A stretch of DNA of 64,000 nucleotides from the NCBI RefSeq assembly GCF_030248535.1, contig NZ_JAHGAJ010000014.1, positions 1-64,000 on the forward strand. Reading direction: 5' to 3'. Both the position numbers and the translations under genes were made by a program. The first letter of the stretch is position 1. Each line of letters starts with the position of its first letter. Under the pieces are notes generated by a model. The model was not told the DNA's origin, made no database searches, and worked only from the letters and a program-made list of their open reading frames with translations. Shown here in pieces: positions 37,867-47,178 of this stretch. This DNA comes from Vibrio sp. D404a. Its GTDB lineage: Bacteria > Pseudomonadota > Gammaproteobacteria > Enterobacterales > Vibrionaceae.

Positions 37867-38023
37867 ATGCCTTCTAACTTTCAGACCCTTCCAATTAGCT
37901 AACCTACCTAAAAAATCAGACTGCGCTGAAGATCAGATATTTGAAACAAGGTGTTAGGTTGTCAAAGATTCTTCATCATTGATCAGTTAAACTCTGTGCT
38001 CGATTAATGGTCAGGGAAAGACA

Positions 38024-38656
38024 ATGAGTAACACGCATCCAGAACAGCTGTGGCAGGACTCCAAGATTAGCGCAACGCCAAGTAAGGTACTTTGTGTTGG
38101 CCGAAACTATGTAGACCATATAGAAGAGTTGAACAATGCCATTCCTGAACACATGGTCGTGTTTAATAAGCCGAATACTTCAGTGACTTCAACGCTTGCC
38201 TCTTTTCATCAAGAACCGCTGCATTACGAAGCCGAAATCTGTTTTATCGTTGAACAAGGCCAGTATGTCGCAGTCGGGTTGGGTTTAGATCTGACTAAAC
38301 GTGAACTGCAAAGCTACCTCAAGGGAAAAGGGTTACCGTGGGAAAGAGCAAAGGCTTTTGACGGTTCCGCGGTACTGAGTCGTTTCGTCCCTGTTGATGG
38401 GCTTGATTTGACAGACTTACACCTAGAACTGTTCATTAACTGTGTTCGTGTTCAAAAGGGCCACGTTTCTCAGATGCTGTATTCCCCTCAAACTATTCTA
38501 GAAGAGTTGAGCTCCTACACCACACTGCTTGATGGCGATGTTGTCATGACTGGAACCCCAAAAGGCGTCGGTGAGGTACACCAAGGTGATCTGTTTTTGG
38601 GGCGTCTGAAATGCGGTGATAAAACCTTAGTCGAGATAGAGTGGGTCGCTAACTAA
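38024..38656 (+). CDS. Fumarylacetoacetate hydrolase family protein
   Basis: A 210-residue FAH-fold enzyme. Family motifs are KVLCVGRNYVDHIEEL (about 22-37), PLHYEAEICFIVEQG (metal-binding Glu pair, about 65-80), WERAKAFDGSAVLS, and TGTPKGVGEVHQGD near 178. FAH-type proteins act as metal-dependent hydrolases, decarboxylases or isomerases of beta-diketo acids such as acylpyruvates. It resembles the YcgM group, known for oxaloacetate tautomerase or acylpyruvase-like activity. The exact substrate is unproven. AGGGAAAGAC precedes the ATG. Confidence 0.88.
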   Translation: MSNTHPEQLWQDSKISATPSKVLCVGRNYVDHIEELNNAIPEHMVVFNKPNTSVTSTLASFHQEPLHYEAEICFIVEQGQYVAVGLGLDLTKRELQSYLKGKGLPWERAKAFDGSAVLSRFVPVDGLDLTDLHLELFINCVRVQKGHVSQMLYSPQTILEELSSYTTLLDGDVVMTGTPKGVGEVHQGDLFLGRLKCGDKTLVEIEWVAN

Positions 38657-38817
38657 GTCATCTATTTAATCGAACCAGATTAGAGAATAACGTTGTTGAA
38701 TTGTTATTGATTGGTTTTTTATTCGATAAATAACTAAGGTTTCAACTGATTGCATCTAGTGTATAGCTTGTACTTGATATAAAATCCGCCTCCTTTTTTA
38801 TATCAACGCACAATCTA

Positions 38818-39447
38818 ATGATCGATCTAGCCATACTCCCTGTTTACTTAACTGCCGTTGTTGCACTGCTTCTTCTTCCTGGTCCTGACATGCTACTTAT
38901 TGCGAGCTCGAGTATGAGCTACGGACGAAAAGTCGGTGTGTTTGCGAGCTTAGGAAATGCAACATCAGGGATTATCCTTACGGTTCTGGCTGCAATGGGT
39001 GTTTCAGCTCTGATAGCGATGAGCCCGCTGGCGTTACAAGCTTTGCATCTATTGGGTGGTGCTTATCTGTTGAAGATGGGGTGGGATTGCCTGCGCTCTG
39101 ACCAAGGTGATGCTCCTGAGTTAACCGATAACTCTGCCGCTAAAGCCTATTACCAAAGAGCGTTGATCAGTAATCTACTTAACCCGAAAGCGCTTGTCTT
39201 TTTTGTGATGTTTTTGCCTCAGTTTGTTTCAACCAACATTGAAGCGACATCTGGAGAACAGATGCTTGTTCTAGGCTTACTACTTAATTTGCTAGGTCTG
39301 ACCTTTAACTTTGCACTGGTTGCTCTCGCTGGCACATTAGGCAAGCCTCTATTAGAAAATGCGCGATTCAGAACGTATCAGCAGAAGGTGATGGGTGGCG
39401 TGTTTGTGATTTTGTCACTGTGGATGCTGTCATCATTTGTGGGTTAA
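38818..39447 (+). CDS. LysE/RhtB-family exporter (second copy)
   Basis: A 209-residue membrane protein with about six transmembrane segments, in the same family as the exporter at 15764-16378. Family signature LLLPGPDMLLIASSSMSYGRKVG is at about 18-40 (in pieces), followed by NLLNPKALVFFVMFLPQFV near 118. No ribosome site was seen at the ATG, so translation may be leaderless or start elsewhere. The substrate is unknown. Confidence 0.9.
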   Translation: MIDLAILPVYLTAVVALLLLPGPDMLLIASSSMSYGRKVGVFASLGNATSGIILTVLAAMGVSALIAMSPLALQALHLLGGAYLLKMGWDCLRSDQGDAPELTDNSAAKAYYQRALISNLLNPKALVFFVMFLPQFVSTNIEATSGEQMLVLGLLLNLLGLTFNFALVALAGTLGKPLLENARFRTYQQKVMGGVFVILSLWMLSSFVG

Positions 39448-39470
39448 TCTAAACCAAACTAGTTTGAATA

Positions 39471-39497
39471 AAAATGGACGCCTGAGCGTCCATTTTT
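39471..39497 (+). terminator. Terminator of second LysE-type gene
   Basis: The stem AAAATGGACGC/GCGTCCATTTT with CTGA loop is followed by T. It may also serve the convergent mutase. Confidence 0.85.
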
Positions 39498-39557
39498 GTA
39501 TCCAAAAAGCAGTTTATTAAGCGTCTAGTTTCGTTCTAAGACGCTGGCTTTAAAGCG

Positions 39558-41270
39558 CTATTGGTTGAGCTCACTCTGATGCTGTTCAATCAACTGGTTG
39601 ATATAGACTTCACCACGTTGTACCGCGTCAACGTAGTTTTCACCCTGTTCGAACGCCGTGACGGTTTCGTAATACACCTTCACTTTTGGCTCTGTGCCTG
39701 AAGGGCGAACAATGATGCGTGAACCATCTTCGAGATGATAAATCAGCACATCACTTGCAGGCAGGTTGATCGCTTCTGTCGCGCCACCAATCGTGATGCG
39801 TAACGAAGATTGTAAGTCTTCAATTACGCGTATTGAAATACCGCCAATGCTACTCGGTTGCTGACTTCTCAGCTTGGAACCGATAGAAGGGGCTCTTGGG
39901 TCTAAAGCGATGCTTCGCTGCGCATTGGTGTACAGACCATGCTGCATGTAGATGTCAGCCAACAAGTCCCAAACCGTCTTACCCTTTGATTTCAATTCGT
40001 CAACGAGTTGAGCAAATACCACTAGTGCTGACAGACCGTCTTTATCTCGAACCAAGGTGCCCATTGTATAGCCAAGCGCCTCTTCGTAAGCGAAAAGAAA
40101 CTCATGATTATCGTCTTCCAACTGCATGCCCACGTTGGTGAGCCACTTGAAACCCGTTAAGGTTTGGAAGTAGCGGGCACCGTTGGCATTCGCGACCTTC
40201 TCTAGCAGGGTTGAAGATACGATGCTGTTACCGACCAATTGCGTTTTGGAATAAGACTTCGCTGAAAGGTATTGAGCAAAGAGCACACCCACCTGATCCC
40301 CTGTGAGCATCTTGTAACCGCCTTCTGGCAGTTTCACCGCAACGGCGAATCGGTCTGCATCTGGGTCATTAGCACACGCGATATCAGCATCAACGCTTTG
40401 TGCGAGTTGGATAACCAGATCCATCGCGCCTTTCTCTTCAGGGTTAGGGAAGTTAACCGTAGGGAAGTGTCCATCGGGCTCACGTTGCTCGGCAACACTG
40501 AAGACCTTGTGGAATCCATTATCATGAAGGAGATCTTCAGCCATTTGCGCGCCAACGCCGTGCATAGCGGTGTACGCGATAACAGTATCAGAATCTGAGC
40601 CTTGTTTATTAATGAAAGATGCCGTGTTAACGGCTTGGCGATAAGCTTGGTAATACTCCTCCGTTAGCCATACCAATTTTTCTTCTTTCTCTGCGTCACT
40701 GAGGCTCATCAGCGGGATAGGTTTTGTTGCTGCAATATCGATCTCGGCAGCAATGCCGCTGTCGTGCGGTGGAATGATTTGTGCGCCATTTTCCCAGTAC
40801 ACTTTGAAGCCGTTGTACTCTGGTGGGTTATGGCTTGCTGTAACAACGATGCCAGCCGCAGCATCAAAGCGTTCAATACCAAAAGCGACGACGGGTGTTG
40901 CTGCAACCTTACTGGTTAAGTAGACCTTAAAGCCAAGCGCACAAAGAACAGAAGCTGTGTCAGTCGCAAACTGTTTTGAATCGAGTCTGCCGTCATAGCC
41001 GATCACCACACCACGCTGTAGCGCTTGTGGTACATGGTCGACAAGATAGTGACCTAAGCCTGTTGCTGTCTCTTGAATAACTAAGCGGTTCATTCGATTT
41101 GGACCGCAGCCTACTTTTCCGCGTAAACCCGCGGTACCAAACTCCAATCTTTGGCTAAATCGATCGCCAATTTCGTCATGATTCTTTTCATCAATGAGCA
41201 GTTGAAGTTCTTCGCGAGTTCTTGGATCTGGGTCTCTCGCCAACCAGTTCATTGCATCTTGCATATTCAT
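39558..41270 (-). CDS. Phosphoglucomutase/phosphomannomutase family protein
   Basis: A protein of about 570 residues of the alpha-phosphohexomutase family, in the long PGM/PMM subfamily. Motifs: GTAGLRG (about 45), the phosphoserine loop VTASHNPPEYNGFKVYW (about 145), the metal-binding loop NDPDADRFAVA (about 305), and the sugar-binding EEALGYT (about 400) and RPSGTEPKVK (about 525). It interconverts sugar 1- and 6-phosphates, feeding polysaccharide or glycogen pathways. Both ATGs at 41270 and 41264 are near GAAGG; the second has better spacing. An upstream ATG at 41300 is unsupported. Confidence 0.92.
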   Translation of the reverse strand: MNMQDAMNWLARDPDPRTREELQLLIDEKNHDEIGDRFSQRLEFGTAGLRGKVGCGPNRMNRLVIQETATGLGHYLVDHVPQALQRGVVIGYDGRLDSKQFATDTASVLCALGFKVYLTSKVAATPVVAFGIERFDAAAGIVVTASHNPPEYNGFKVYWENGAQIIPPHDSGIAAEIDIAATKPIPLMSLSDAEKEEKLVWLTEEYYQAYRQAVNTASFINKQGSDSDTVIAYTAMHGVGAQMAEDLLHDNGFHKVFSVAEQREPDGHFPTVNFPNPEEKGAMDLVIQLAQSVDADIACANDPDADRFAVAVKLPEGGYKMLTGDQVGVLFAQYLSAKSYSKTQLVGNSIVSSTLLEKVANANGARYFQTLTGFKWLTNVGMQLEDDNHEFLFAYEEALGYTMGTLVRDKDGLSALVVFAQLVDELKSKGKTVWDLLADIYMQHGLYTNAQRSIALDPRAPSIGSKLRSQQPSSIGGISIRVIEDLQSSLRITIGGATEAINLPASDVLIYHLEDGSRIIVRPSGTEPKVKVYYETVTAFEQGENYVDAVQRGEVYINQLIEQHQSELNQ

Positions 41271-41666
41271 TAACCTTCTAGTTTGAAATCGGCTTTGCAA
41301 TCAATGTAATTGATATTCATTCGCATTACCTTGAAGGCAATCGTAAAACTTGCGCAAACAGTGATAAGTGTTCGATTTTTTTGTTGTGGCACAAATTAAA
41401 TAATTGAGCATTTAGTAACTAATGTGACCTTGAATATTTGAGTATCGATAACTAGCCTTTTACATAAATATAACAAAAAGTAACAAATTCGCTGTTTTTG
41501 AACCTTTTATTGAGTTTGCTCGTAGCTTTTAAGTATGAGAACAGCGTTAGCAACCTGTGTTTGAGGTTGCTCATTCGGTCTGATTCCAAGTCTTTCATTT
41601 TTTGGGCGGTGTTTTCCGCTTGATAGGTCGCACATATCCAATACGGATGGATAGAGGAGAGATCTT
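41271..41666. other. Intergenic region upstream of the cox operon
   Basis: This is an AT-rich stretch between divergent genes that must contain the cox operon promoter and the mutase promoter. No gene or convincing operator was recognised. Confidence 0.4.
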
Positions 41667-42887
41667 TTGAAACGATTATTGCTGAGATATGCCCTGCTTA
41701 TTGGCAGCAGCATGTCACTGTTAGTTGCGCCAACGACCCTAGCGACGAGCGAATACAACATGACACAGGGTGTCACAGAGATCAGCGGCAAGGTGTATGA
41801 GCTGCACATGCTGATCTTCTACATCTGCTGTGCGATCGCATTTGTCGTGTTTGGTGTGATGTTCTATTCGATTCTGAGGCATAGGAAATCGAAGGGCGCC
41901 GTAGCGGCACATTTTCACGAAAGCACCAAAGTCGAAATTATTTGGACAGTCATTCCCATCATTATCCTCATCGCCATGGCGATTCCAGCGACCAAAACTC
42001 TGATTGCTATGGAAGACACTTCTCAATCAGATATCACCATTAAAATTACTGGCTCTCAATGGAAGTGGCACTACAGCTACTTTGGCGAAGACGTCGAGTA
42101 TTTCAGCTTATTGGCAACCAGCGATAAAGAGATAGAGGGTATCGAAGCCAAAGGGGCACATTACTTACTCGAAGTGGACAAGCCTCTAGTGTTGCCTATC
42201 AACCGTAAAGTTCGTTTCTTAATGACCTCAGACGATGTGATTCACTCATGGTGGGTGCCAGCGTTTGCGGTTAAGAAGGACACTATCCCCGGCTTTATCA
42301 ACGAAGCATGGACAAAGATAGATGAGCCTGGGGTTTATCGAGGCCAGTGTGCAGAATTGTGTGGGCGAGCTCATGGCTTTATGCCGATTGTGGTTCAAGC
42401 GATGGAAGAGGATGATTTTGATGCGTGGCTAGCGGATCAGAAGGCGTTGGCGATTGCTGAAGCTCAAGCCGCTAAGGAAGCATTAGATGCGTCACTTTCT
42501 TTGGAAGAGCTGAACACCATTGGTGAGCAAGTGTATGCGTCTCGTTGCTCAGTCTGCCATCAAGCTAATGGTGAAGGGATACCTGGTGCATTCCCGGCGA
42601 TTAAGGGTAGTCCAGTTGCTCTGGGCAATGTATCAGATCATATCGATGTCATCGTTTACGGCCGGTCTGGTACGGCAATGCAGGCGTTCGATAATCAGTT
42701 AACTGAGAAAGAGATTGCTGCAGTGATCACCTATCAACGCAATGCGTGGGGCAACGATACGGGTGATGTGATTCAGGCATCCGACATCAACGCATATAAA
42801 CAGCAAATCGAAGGCGGTGGCAGTGCGGATGCTACGTCTGATACGCAAACAACACCCGAGTCCTCGATGAGTAAGGAGGCGATATGA
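41667..42887 (+). CDS. coxB: Cytochrome c oxidase subunit II with fused cytochrome c
   Basis: A 406-residue subunit II of an aa3-type oxidase. Layout: signal peptide (MKRLLLRYALLIGSSMSLL), two membrane helices (about 47-70 and 88-110), a periplasmic cupredoxin with the CuA site (HSWWVPAFAVKKDT and GQCAELCGRAHGFM), then a fused cytochrome c domain with CSVCH (about 295-300). It receives electrons from cytochrome c. The start is a TTG with AGGAG at good spacing; no better ATG exists. It overlaps coxA by 4 bases (ATGA). Confidence 0.96.
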   Translation: MKRLLLRYALLIGSSMSLLVAPTTLATSEYNMTQGVTEISGKVYELHMLIFYICCAIAFVVFGVMFYSILRHRKSKGAVAAHFHESTKVEIIWTVIPIIILIAMAIPATKTLIAMEDTSQSDITIKITGSQWKWHYSYFGEDVEYFSLLATSDKEIEGIEAKGAHYLLEVDKPLVLPINRKVRFLMTSDDVIHSWWVPAFAVKKDTIPGFINEAWTKIDEPGVYRGQCAELCGRAHGFMPIVVQAMEEDDFDAWLADQKALAIAEAQAAKEALDASLSLEELNTIGEQVYASRCSVCHQANGEGIPGAFPAIKGSPVALGNVSDHIDVIVYGRSGTAMQAFDNQLTEKEIAAVITYQRNAWGNDTGDVIQASDINAYKQQIEGGGSADATSDTQTTPESSMSKEAI

Positions 42888-44530
42888 GTTCACCTATCAA
42901 CAAACCGGTGAAGTCAGCGCCGGCTGAAGATCAAGCGATCAGTCATACTGCCGATGATTTAATCGACGTGACCGATCATGACCATCATGAAGCACCAAAA
43001 GGATGGGCTCGTTGGCTCTACTCAACCAATCATAAGGATATAGGCACACTCTATCTGTGGTTCAGCTTTGCGATGTTCTTAACGGGCGGGGCGATGGCTA
43101 TGGTGATTCGTGCCGAGTTATTTCAACCCGGATTACAGCTTGTCGAGCCTGACTTCTTTAATCAGATGACCACTGTGCATGGTTTGATCATGGTATTCGG
43201 GGCGGTGATGCCTGCGTTCACCGGTCTTGCCAACTGGATGATCCCGATGATGATCGGTGCGCCGGATATGGCGTTGCCAAGAATGAACAACTTGAGTTTT
43301 TGGATCCTACCTTTTGCTTTCCTCATTTTAATTGGATCTTTATTCACAGAAGGTGGTGGCCCGAGTTTCGGCTGGACCTTCTACGCACCACTCTCTACAA
43401 CCTATGGCCCCGATAGCACGGCATTGTTCGTATTTTCGGTCCATATCATGGGTATCAGCTCGATCATGGGCGCGATCAACGTGATTGTCACCATCGTTAA
43501 TATGCGCGCCCCGGGTATGACTTGGTTCAAACTCCCTATGTTTGTTTGGACTTGGTTGATTACGGCATTTCTATTGATAGCGGTCATGCCCGTCCTCGCG
43601 GGGGCGGTAACCATGGTGTTAACCGATAAGTACTTTGGCACCAGCTTCTTTGATGCTGCAGGGGGCGGGGATCCGGTGATGTTCCAGCATATCTTCTGGT
43701 TCTTTGGACACCCAGAAGTGTACATCATGATCCTGCCTTCATTTGGTATTGTTTCGGCGATCATTCCTGCCTTTAGTGGTAAGCGATTGTTTGGCTATCA
43801 CTCTATGGTTTACGCGACGTGCAGTATTGCGATCTTGTCATTCTTGGTATGGGCACACCATATGTTCACCACGGGGATGCCAGTATTCGCTGAGCTATTC
43901 TTTATGTATTGCACCATGCTGATAGCCGTGCCAACTGGGGTGAAGGTGTTTAACTGGGTGGCGACCATGTGGCGGGGGGCGTTGACCTTTGAGACTCCAA
44001 TGCTGTTTGCAATAGCCTTTATTGTGCTGTTCACCATAGGTGGATTCTCCGGCCTAATGCTAGCCATAGTGCCTGCCGATTTCCAATACCATGATACCTA
44101 CTTTGTTGTGGCGCACTTCCATTATGTGCTGGTAACCGGTGCTGTGTTCTCGATCATGGCTGCTGCCTACTATTGGCTGCCAAAATGGACAGGACACATG
44201 TACGACCACAAGTTGAGCCTGTGGCACTTCTGGACTTCGGTCATTTCCGTGAACGTTCTCTTCTTCCCAATGCACTTCCTTGGGTTAGCGGGTATGCCGC
44301 GACGTATTCCGGACTACGCGATTCAGTTTGCTGACGTCAATCAAGTGGTGTCGATTGGTGGTTTCGCCTTTGGGTTGTCTCAGCTTATTTTCCTATGGCT
44401 TGTGATTAAGTGTGTGAAAGGGGGCGAGCCCGCGGAAAGTAAACCTTGGGAAAGAGCGGAAGGGCTTGAGTGGACAGTCCCAAGCCCGGCACCGCATCAC
44501 ACCTTTACACATCCGCCAAAAGTGGACTGA
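42884..44530 (+). CDS. coxA: Cytochrome c oxidase subunit I
   Basis: A 548-residue, 12-helix catalytic subunit holding heme a and the heme a3-CuB centre. Visible ligands are the heme a His in TTVHGLIMVFGAVMP, the cross-linked His-Tyr region WFFGHPEVYIMILPSFG, the CuB His pair in WAHHMF, and HFHYVL near the end. Proton-channel motifs are in the usual positions. An N-terminal hydrophilic His/Asp-rich stretch precedes the first helix. Reduces O2 to water while pumping protons. Confidence 0.97.
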   Translation: MSSPINKPVKSAPAEDQAISHTADDLIDVTDHDHHEAPKGWARWLYSTNHKDIGTLYLWFSFAMFLTGGAMAMVIRAELFQPGLQLVEPDFFNQMTTVHGLIMVFGAVMPAFTGLANWMIPMMIGAPDMALPRMNNLSFWILPFAFLILIGSLFTEGGGPSFGWTFYAPLSTTYGPDSTALFVFSVHIMGISSIMGAINVIVTIVNMRAPGMTWFKLPMFVWTWLITAFLLIAVMPVLAGAVTMVLTDKYFGTSFFDAAGGGDPVMFQHIFWFFGHPEVYIMILPSFGIVSAIIPAFSGKRLFGYHSMVYATCSIAILSFLVWAHHMFTTGMPVFAELFFMYCTMLIAVPTGVKVFNWVATMWRGALTFETPMLFAIAFIVLFTIGGFSGLMLAIVPADFQYHDTYFVVAHFHYVLVTGAVFSIMAAAYYWLPKWTGHMYDHKLSLWHFWTSVISVNVLFFPMHFLGLAGMPRRIPDYAIQFADVNQVVSIGGFAFGLSQLIFLWLVIKCVKGGEPAESKPWERAEGLEWTVPSPAPHHTFTHPPKVD

Positions 44531-44538
44531 GGTGACTC

Positions 44539-45153
44539 ATGAACAAGCAATCGCAAGACGATCATACACAAACGTCACAAACGCAAGGTAACACCACAAA
44601 GCGGTCCACTAAGAAACTGACGGCTTACTTGGTATTGAGTGTGATTGGTATGTTCGGTTTTGGCTTTGCTTTAGTGCCGCTCTATGACGTGATGTGTGAG
44701 GCATTAGGAATTAACGGCAAGACCAATGCGGTGTCAGCTGTTCAACCACAAGGCATGCAGCCAGATTACAGTCGAATAGTACGTGTAGAGTTTATGTCGC
44801 ACATCAAGCCGGATATGCCGTGGCGATTTGAGCCAGAAAAACGAGTGTTAGAGGTTCACCCTGGTGAGGTGATTCAAACCAATTACATTGCCACCAACAC
44901 GTCAGGGCTGAACTTGGTCGGGCAAGCGGTGCCGTCGGTCTCTCCCGGCAACGGCGCTACGTATTTCAATAAGATGGAATGCTTTTGCTTTAATCAGCAA
45001 CCATTGAACGCAAAAGAGAGCACCGAGATGGGGTTGATATTCTATATCGAACCCAGCATTCCAGAGTCGATTCATACTCTGACTCTCTCTTATACCTTGT
45101 TTAACATTACGAATGGGACGTCATCAGAGCAGGATGTAGTCGCGAAAAACTGA
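44539..45153 (+). CDS. ctaG: Cytochrome c oxidase assembly protein CtaG/Cox11
   Basis: A 204-residue membrane-anchored copper chaperone that delivers copper to the CuB site. It has one N-terminal transmembrane helix (about 28-50) and a periplasmic domain with the copper-binding CFCF motif in KMECFCFNQQPL. VPLYDVMCEALGING is also a family signature. GAGGTGACTC precedes the ATG, 8 bases after coxA. Confidence 0.95.
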   Translation: MNKQSQDDHTQTSQTQGNTTKRSTKKLTAYLVLSVIGMFGFGFALVPLYDVMCEALGINGKTNAVSAVQPQGMQPDYSRIVRVEFMSHIKPDMPWRFEPEKRVLEVHPGEVIQTNYIATNTSGLNLVGQAVPSVSPGNGATYFNKMECFCFNQQPLNAKESTEMGLIFYIEPSIPESIHTLTLSYTLFNITNGTSSEQDVVAKN

Positions 45154-45192
45154 GCCGTCGCAAGAACCTGTATCAACAAAAGGAGTTGAGCA

Positions 45193-46077
45193 ATGAGTTC
45201 TAAAAAGGAAATCTATTTTGTACCACACCAGAGTCACTGGCCTTTGGTAGGGGCAGTAGCGCTATTTCTTGTTGCGTTAGGCTCTGGGCTCACAGTACAA
45301 AACATGGGGACTGACGCGGCAGGTGGTGTGTTTGGTAAGTTCACCTTGGTCATTGGTTTTGCTGTACTGCTTTATATGCTTGCAGGCTGGTTCAGCAATG
45401 TGATCACCGAGTCTCTCAGTGGACTTTACTCCGAGCAAATCTCGCGCTCATTTAGGCAAGGGATGAGTTGGTTCATTTTCTCTGAAATCATGTTCTTCGG
45501 CGCATTCTTTGGTGCACTGTTTTACGCGCGTATGATCTCGGTGCCTTGGCTCGGTGGAGCGGGTAATAATGAGATGACTCACGAAGTGTTGTGGCCGATG
45601 TTTCAATCAATGTGGCCACTTACGACCACTCCAGATGGCGTGACCACGCAAGCAATGCCATGGCAAGGTCTGCCACTGAAAAATACCGTCATTTTGCTGC
45701 TCTCTTCCGTCACTCTTCATATGGCGCATCTCAGCCTTGAGCGAAATCAACGCATGGCGTTAACGGTATGGCTGGAAATCACTATCGTCCTCGCTGGCTT
45801 CTTCTTATTCTTTCAGGCTGAAGAGTACATCCATGCTTATCAAGAGATGAATCTTACCCTGCAATCAGGCATCTACGGCAACACCTTCTTCTTACTTACC
45901 GGCTTCCATGGGCTGCATGTCTGTTTAGGGACCATCTTTCTGATCGTTTTACTGGGTCGTGTGGCTAAGGATCACTTTACGCCGAAAGACCATTTTGCGT
46001 TCCAAGCTGGGAGTTGGTACTGGCACTTTGTTGATGTGGTTTGGTTGGGCTTGTTTGTCTTTGTTTACGTATTGTAA
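45193..46077 (+). CDS. coxC: Cytochrome c oxidase subunit III
   Basis: A 294-residue membrane subunit with seven helices. Family cues: VPHQSHWPLVGAVALF at the start, MSWFIFSEIMFFGAFFGALF (about 95), and GFHGLHVCLGTIFL (about 237) with FVDVVWLGLFVFVYVL at the end. It stabilises the oxidase core and the proton uptake path. AAAAGGAGTTGAGC precedes the ATG. Confidence 0.96.
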   Translation: MSSKKEIYFVPHQSHWPLVGAVALFLVALGSGLTVQNMGTDAAGGVFGKFTLVIGFAVLLYMLAGWFSNVITESLSGLYSEQISRSFRQGMSWFIFSEIMFFGAFFGALFYARMISVPWLGGAGNNEMTHEVLWPMFQSMWPLTTTPDGVTTQAMPWQGLPLKNTVILLLSSVTLHMAHLSLERNQRMALTVWLEITIVLAGFFLFFQAEEYIHAYQEMNLTLQSGIYGNTFFLLTGFHGLHVCLGTIFLIVLLGRVAKDHFTPKDHFAFQAGSWYWHFVDVVWLGLFVFVYVL

Positions 46078-46085
46078 CGATGAGG

Positions 46086-46316
46086 CTAATAAGGTCGCGG
46101 GTTAGGTGTGACCAACCCAGTCGCCATGGCAAGTAGCAGTAAAATAACAACAATGGCAGAGAAGAAAACACGTCGTCCGAGGAAATGACTGAGCTGTTTT
46201 CCATTGTGTTTTCCTGATGAGAATTGGAATAGCGCTTTCATCAAGTTAAACGCAATGACGAACAGTAGGACGACCAAAAGGACTTTAAATAACAATACGG
46301 ATGTGGATGAGACCAT
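46086..46316 (-). CDS. DUF2909 twin-helix membrane protein
   Basis: A 76-residue protein with two transmembrane segments (about 8-28 and 49-70), resembling DUF2909 proteins found inside cox operons of Pseudomonas and relatives. It lies on the strand opposite to the cox genes, between coxC and SURF1. AGGGG lies 8 bases before its ATG. Its start and that of SURF1 share the palindrome CCATGG (46313-46318). Role in oxidase assembly is inferred from synteny only. Confidence 0.85.
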   Translation of the reverse strand: MVSSTSVLLFKVLLVVLLFVIAFNLMKALFQFSSGKHNGKQLSHFLGRRVFFSAIVVILLLLAMATGLVTPNPRPY

Positions 46317-47178
46317 GGTGTTAACCCCTAATGAAGCAAATCATCGAAATAGCCCGCGCCGAAGTGTCGGTGTATGGGTGGTTGCTCTGTTAACTGTGGT
46401 TTCAGTGGGTCTATTAATCAAGTTGGGGTTGTGGCAACGAGAGCGTGGCATCGAAAAGCAACAGCTGGAGCAGCACTTAGCGATGAGAGCGACACAGCCG
46501 AGCAAACCTTTGATATCAGTTTTGGCAGAGTGGAAAGCTTGGGCGAATAGTTTAGAGAATAATGGCCTCTCTAATATTGAACACCATCAAGACACGACAG
46601 GCAGCCAATACTTACAGGCACTCAATGGCACTAAGGTGACGGTGGACTTTACCCAAACCAGTGGCCCTATGTTTCTACTCGATAATCAGACGCACCAAGG
46701 CGCAGTTGGCTATATCTTGTATCAATTAATGCCGGTTGCTGGCTTTTCAGAACCCAAGTACCTGTTGGTGGACTTAGGCTTCGTCAAAGCAACCAAAAAA
46801 CGCAGTGAGCTGCCGATTCTCGAATTTCCCGCTTTGTCTCAGCAGGTTTCTGGTCGACTGTATGTACGTTCAACCAATCCGCTGAGTTCGGATTTGGCTT
46901 TAGAGAATACCCAACCGAAGCGAATACAGAATCTAAACATATCAGCGATAGCCGATCACACATCCTCTGAGGTTTTGCCCGTGCTGTTTCAACCGTTCCA
47001 AGGTGATAGCTGGCCTTATGAATTGCTATGGCGACCAACGGCGATGAAGTCAGAAAAGCATTTTGGTTATTCAGTGCAGTGGTTTGCAATGGCAGTAGTG
47101 TTGGCAGGGTTAATGATAGTGATTGGTTTTCGATTTGTTAGCCATCGTCGCACAGGGGAGACCTACCATGAACAGTAA
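46315..47178 (+). CDS. SURF1 family oxidase assembly protein
   Basis: A protein of about 287 residues that helps insert heme a in cytochrome oxidase. It has two membrane anchors, one near residues 18-38 (VWVVALLTVVSVGLLIKLG, followed by WQRER) and one near the C-terminus (VQWFAMAVVLAGLMIVIGF), with a periplasmic domain between. WELL-type sequence PYELLWRPT is a family cue. I chose the ATG at 46315; a longer frame runs upstream to 46204 but overlaps the DUF2909 gene and is not family-like. It overlaps the next gene by 11 bases. Confidence 0.88.
   Translation: MVLTPNEANHRNSPRRSVGVWVVALLTVVSVGLLIKLGLWQRERGIEKQQLEQHLAMRATQPSKPLISVLAEWKAWANSLENNGLSNIEHHQDTTGSQYLQALNGTKVTVDFTQTSGPMFLLDNQTHQGAVGYILYQLMPVAGFSEPKYLLVDLGFVKATKKRSELPILEFPALSQQVSGRLYVRSTNPLSSDLALENTQPKRIQNLNISAIADHTSSEVLPVLFQPFQGDSWPYELLWRPTAMKSEKHFGYSVQWFAMAVVLAGLMIVIGFRFVSHRRTGETYHEQ

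Noticed and set aside
46204..46314. N-terminal extension of SURF1 starting at 46204
   Set aside because: It overlaps the DUF2909 gene, and the family starts near the ATG at 46315.
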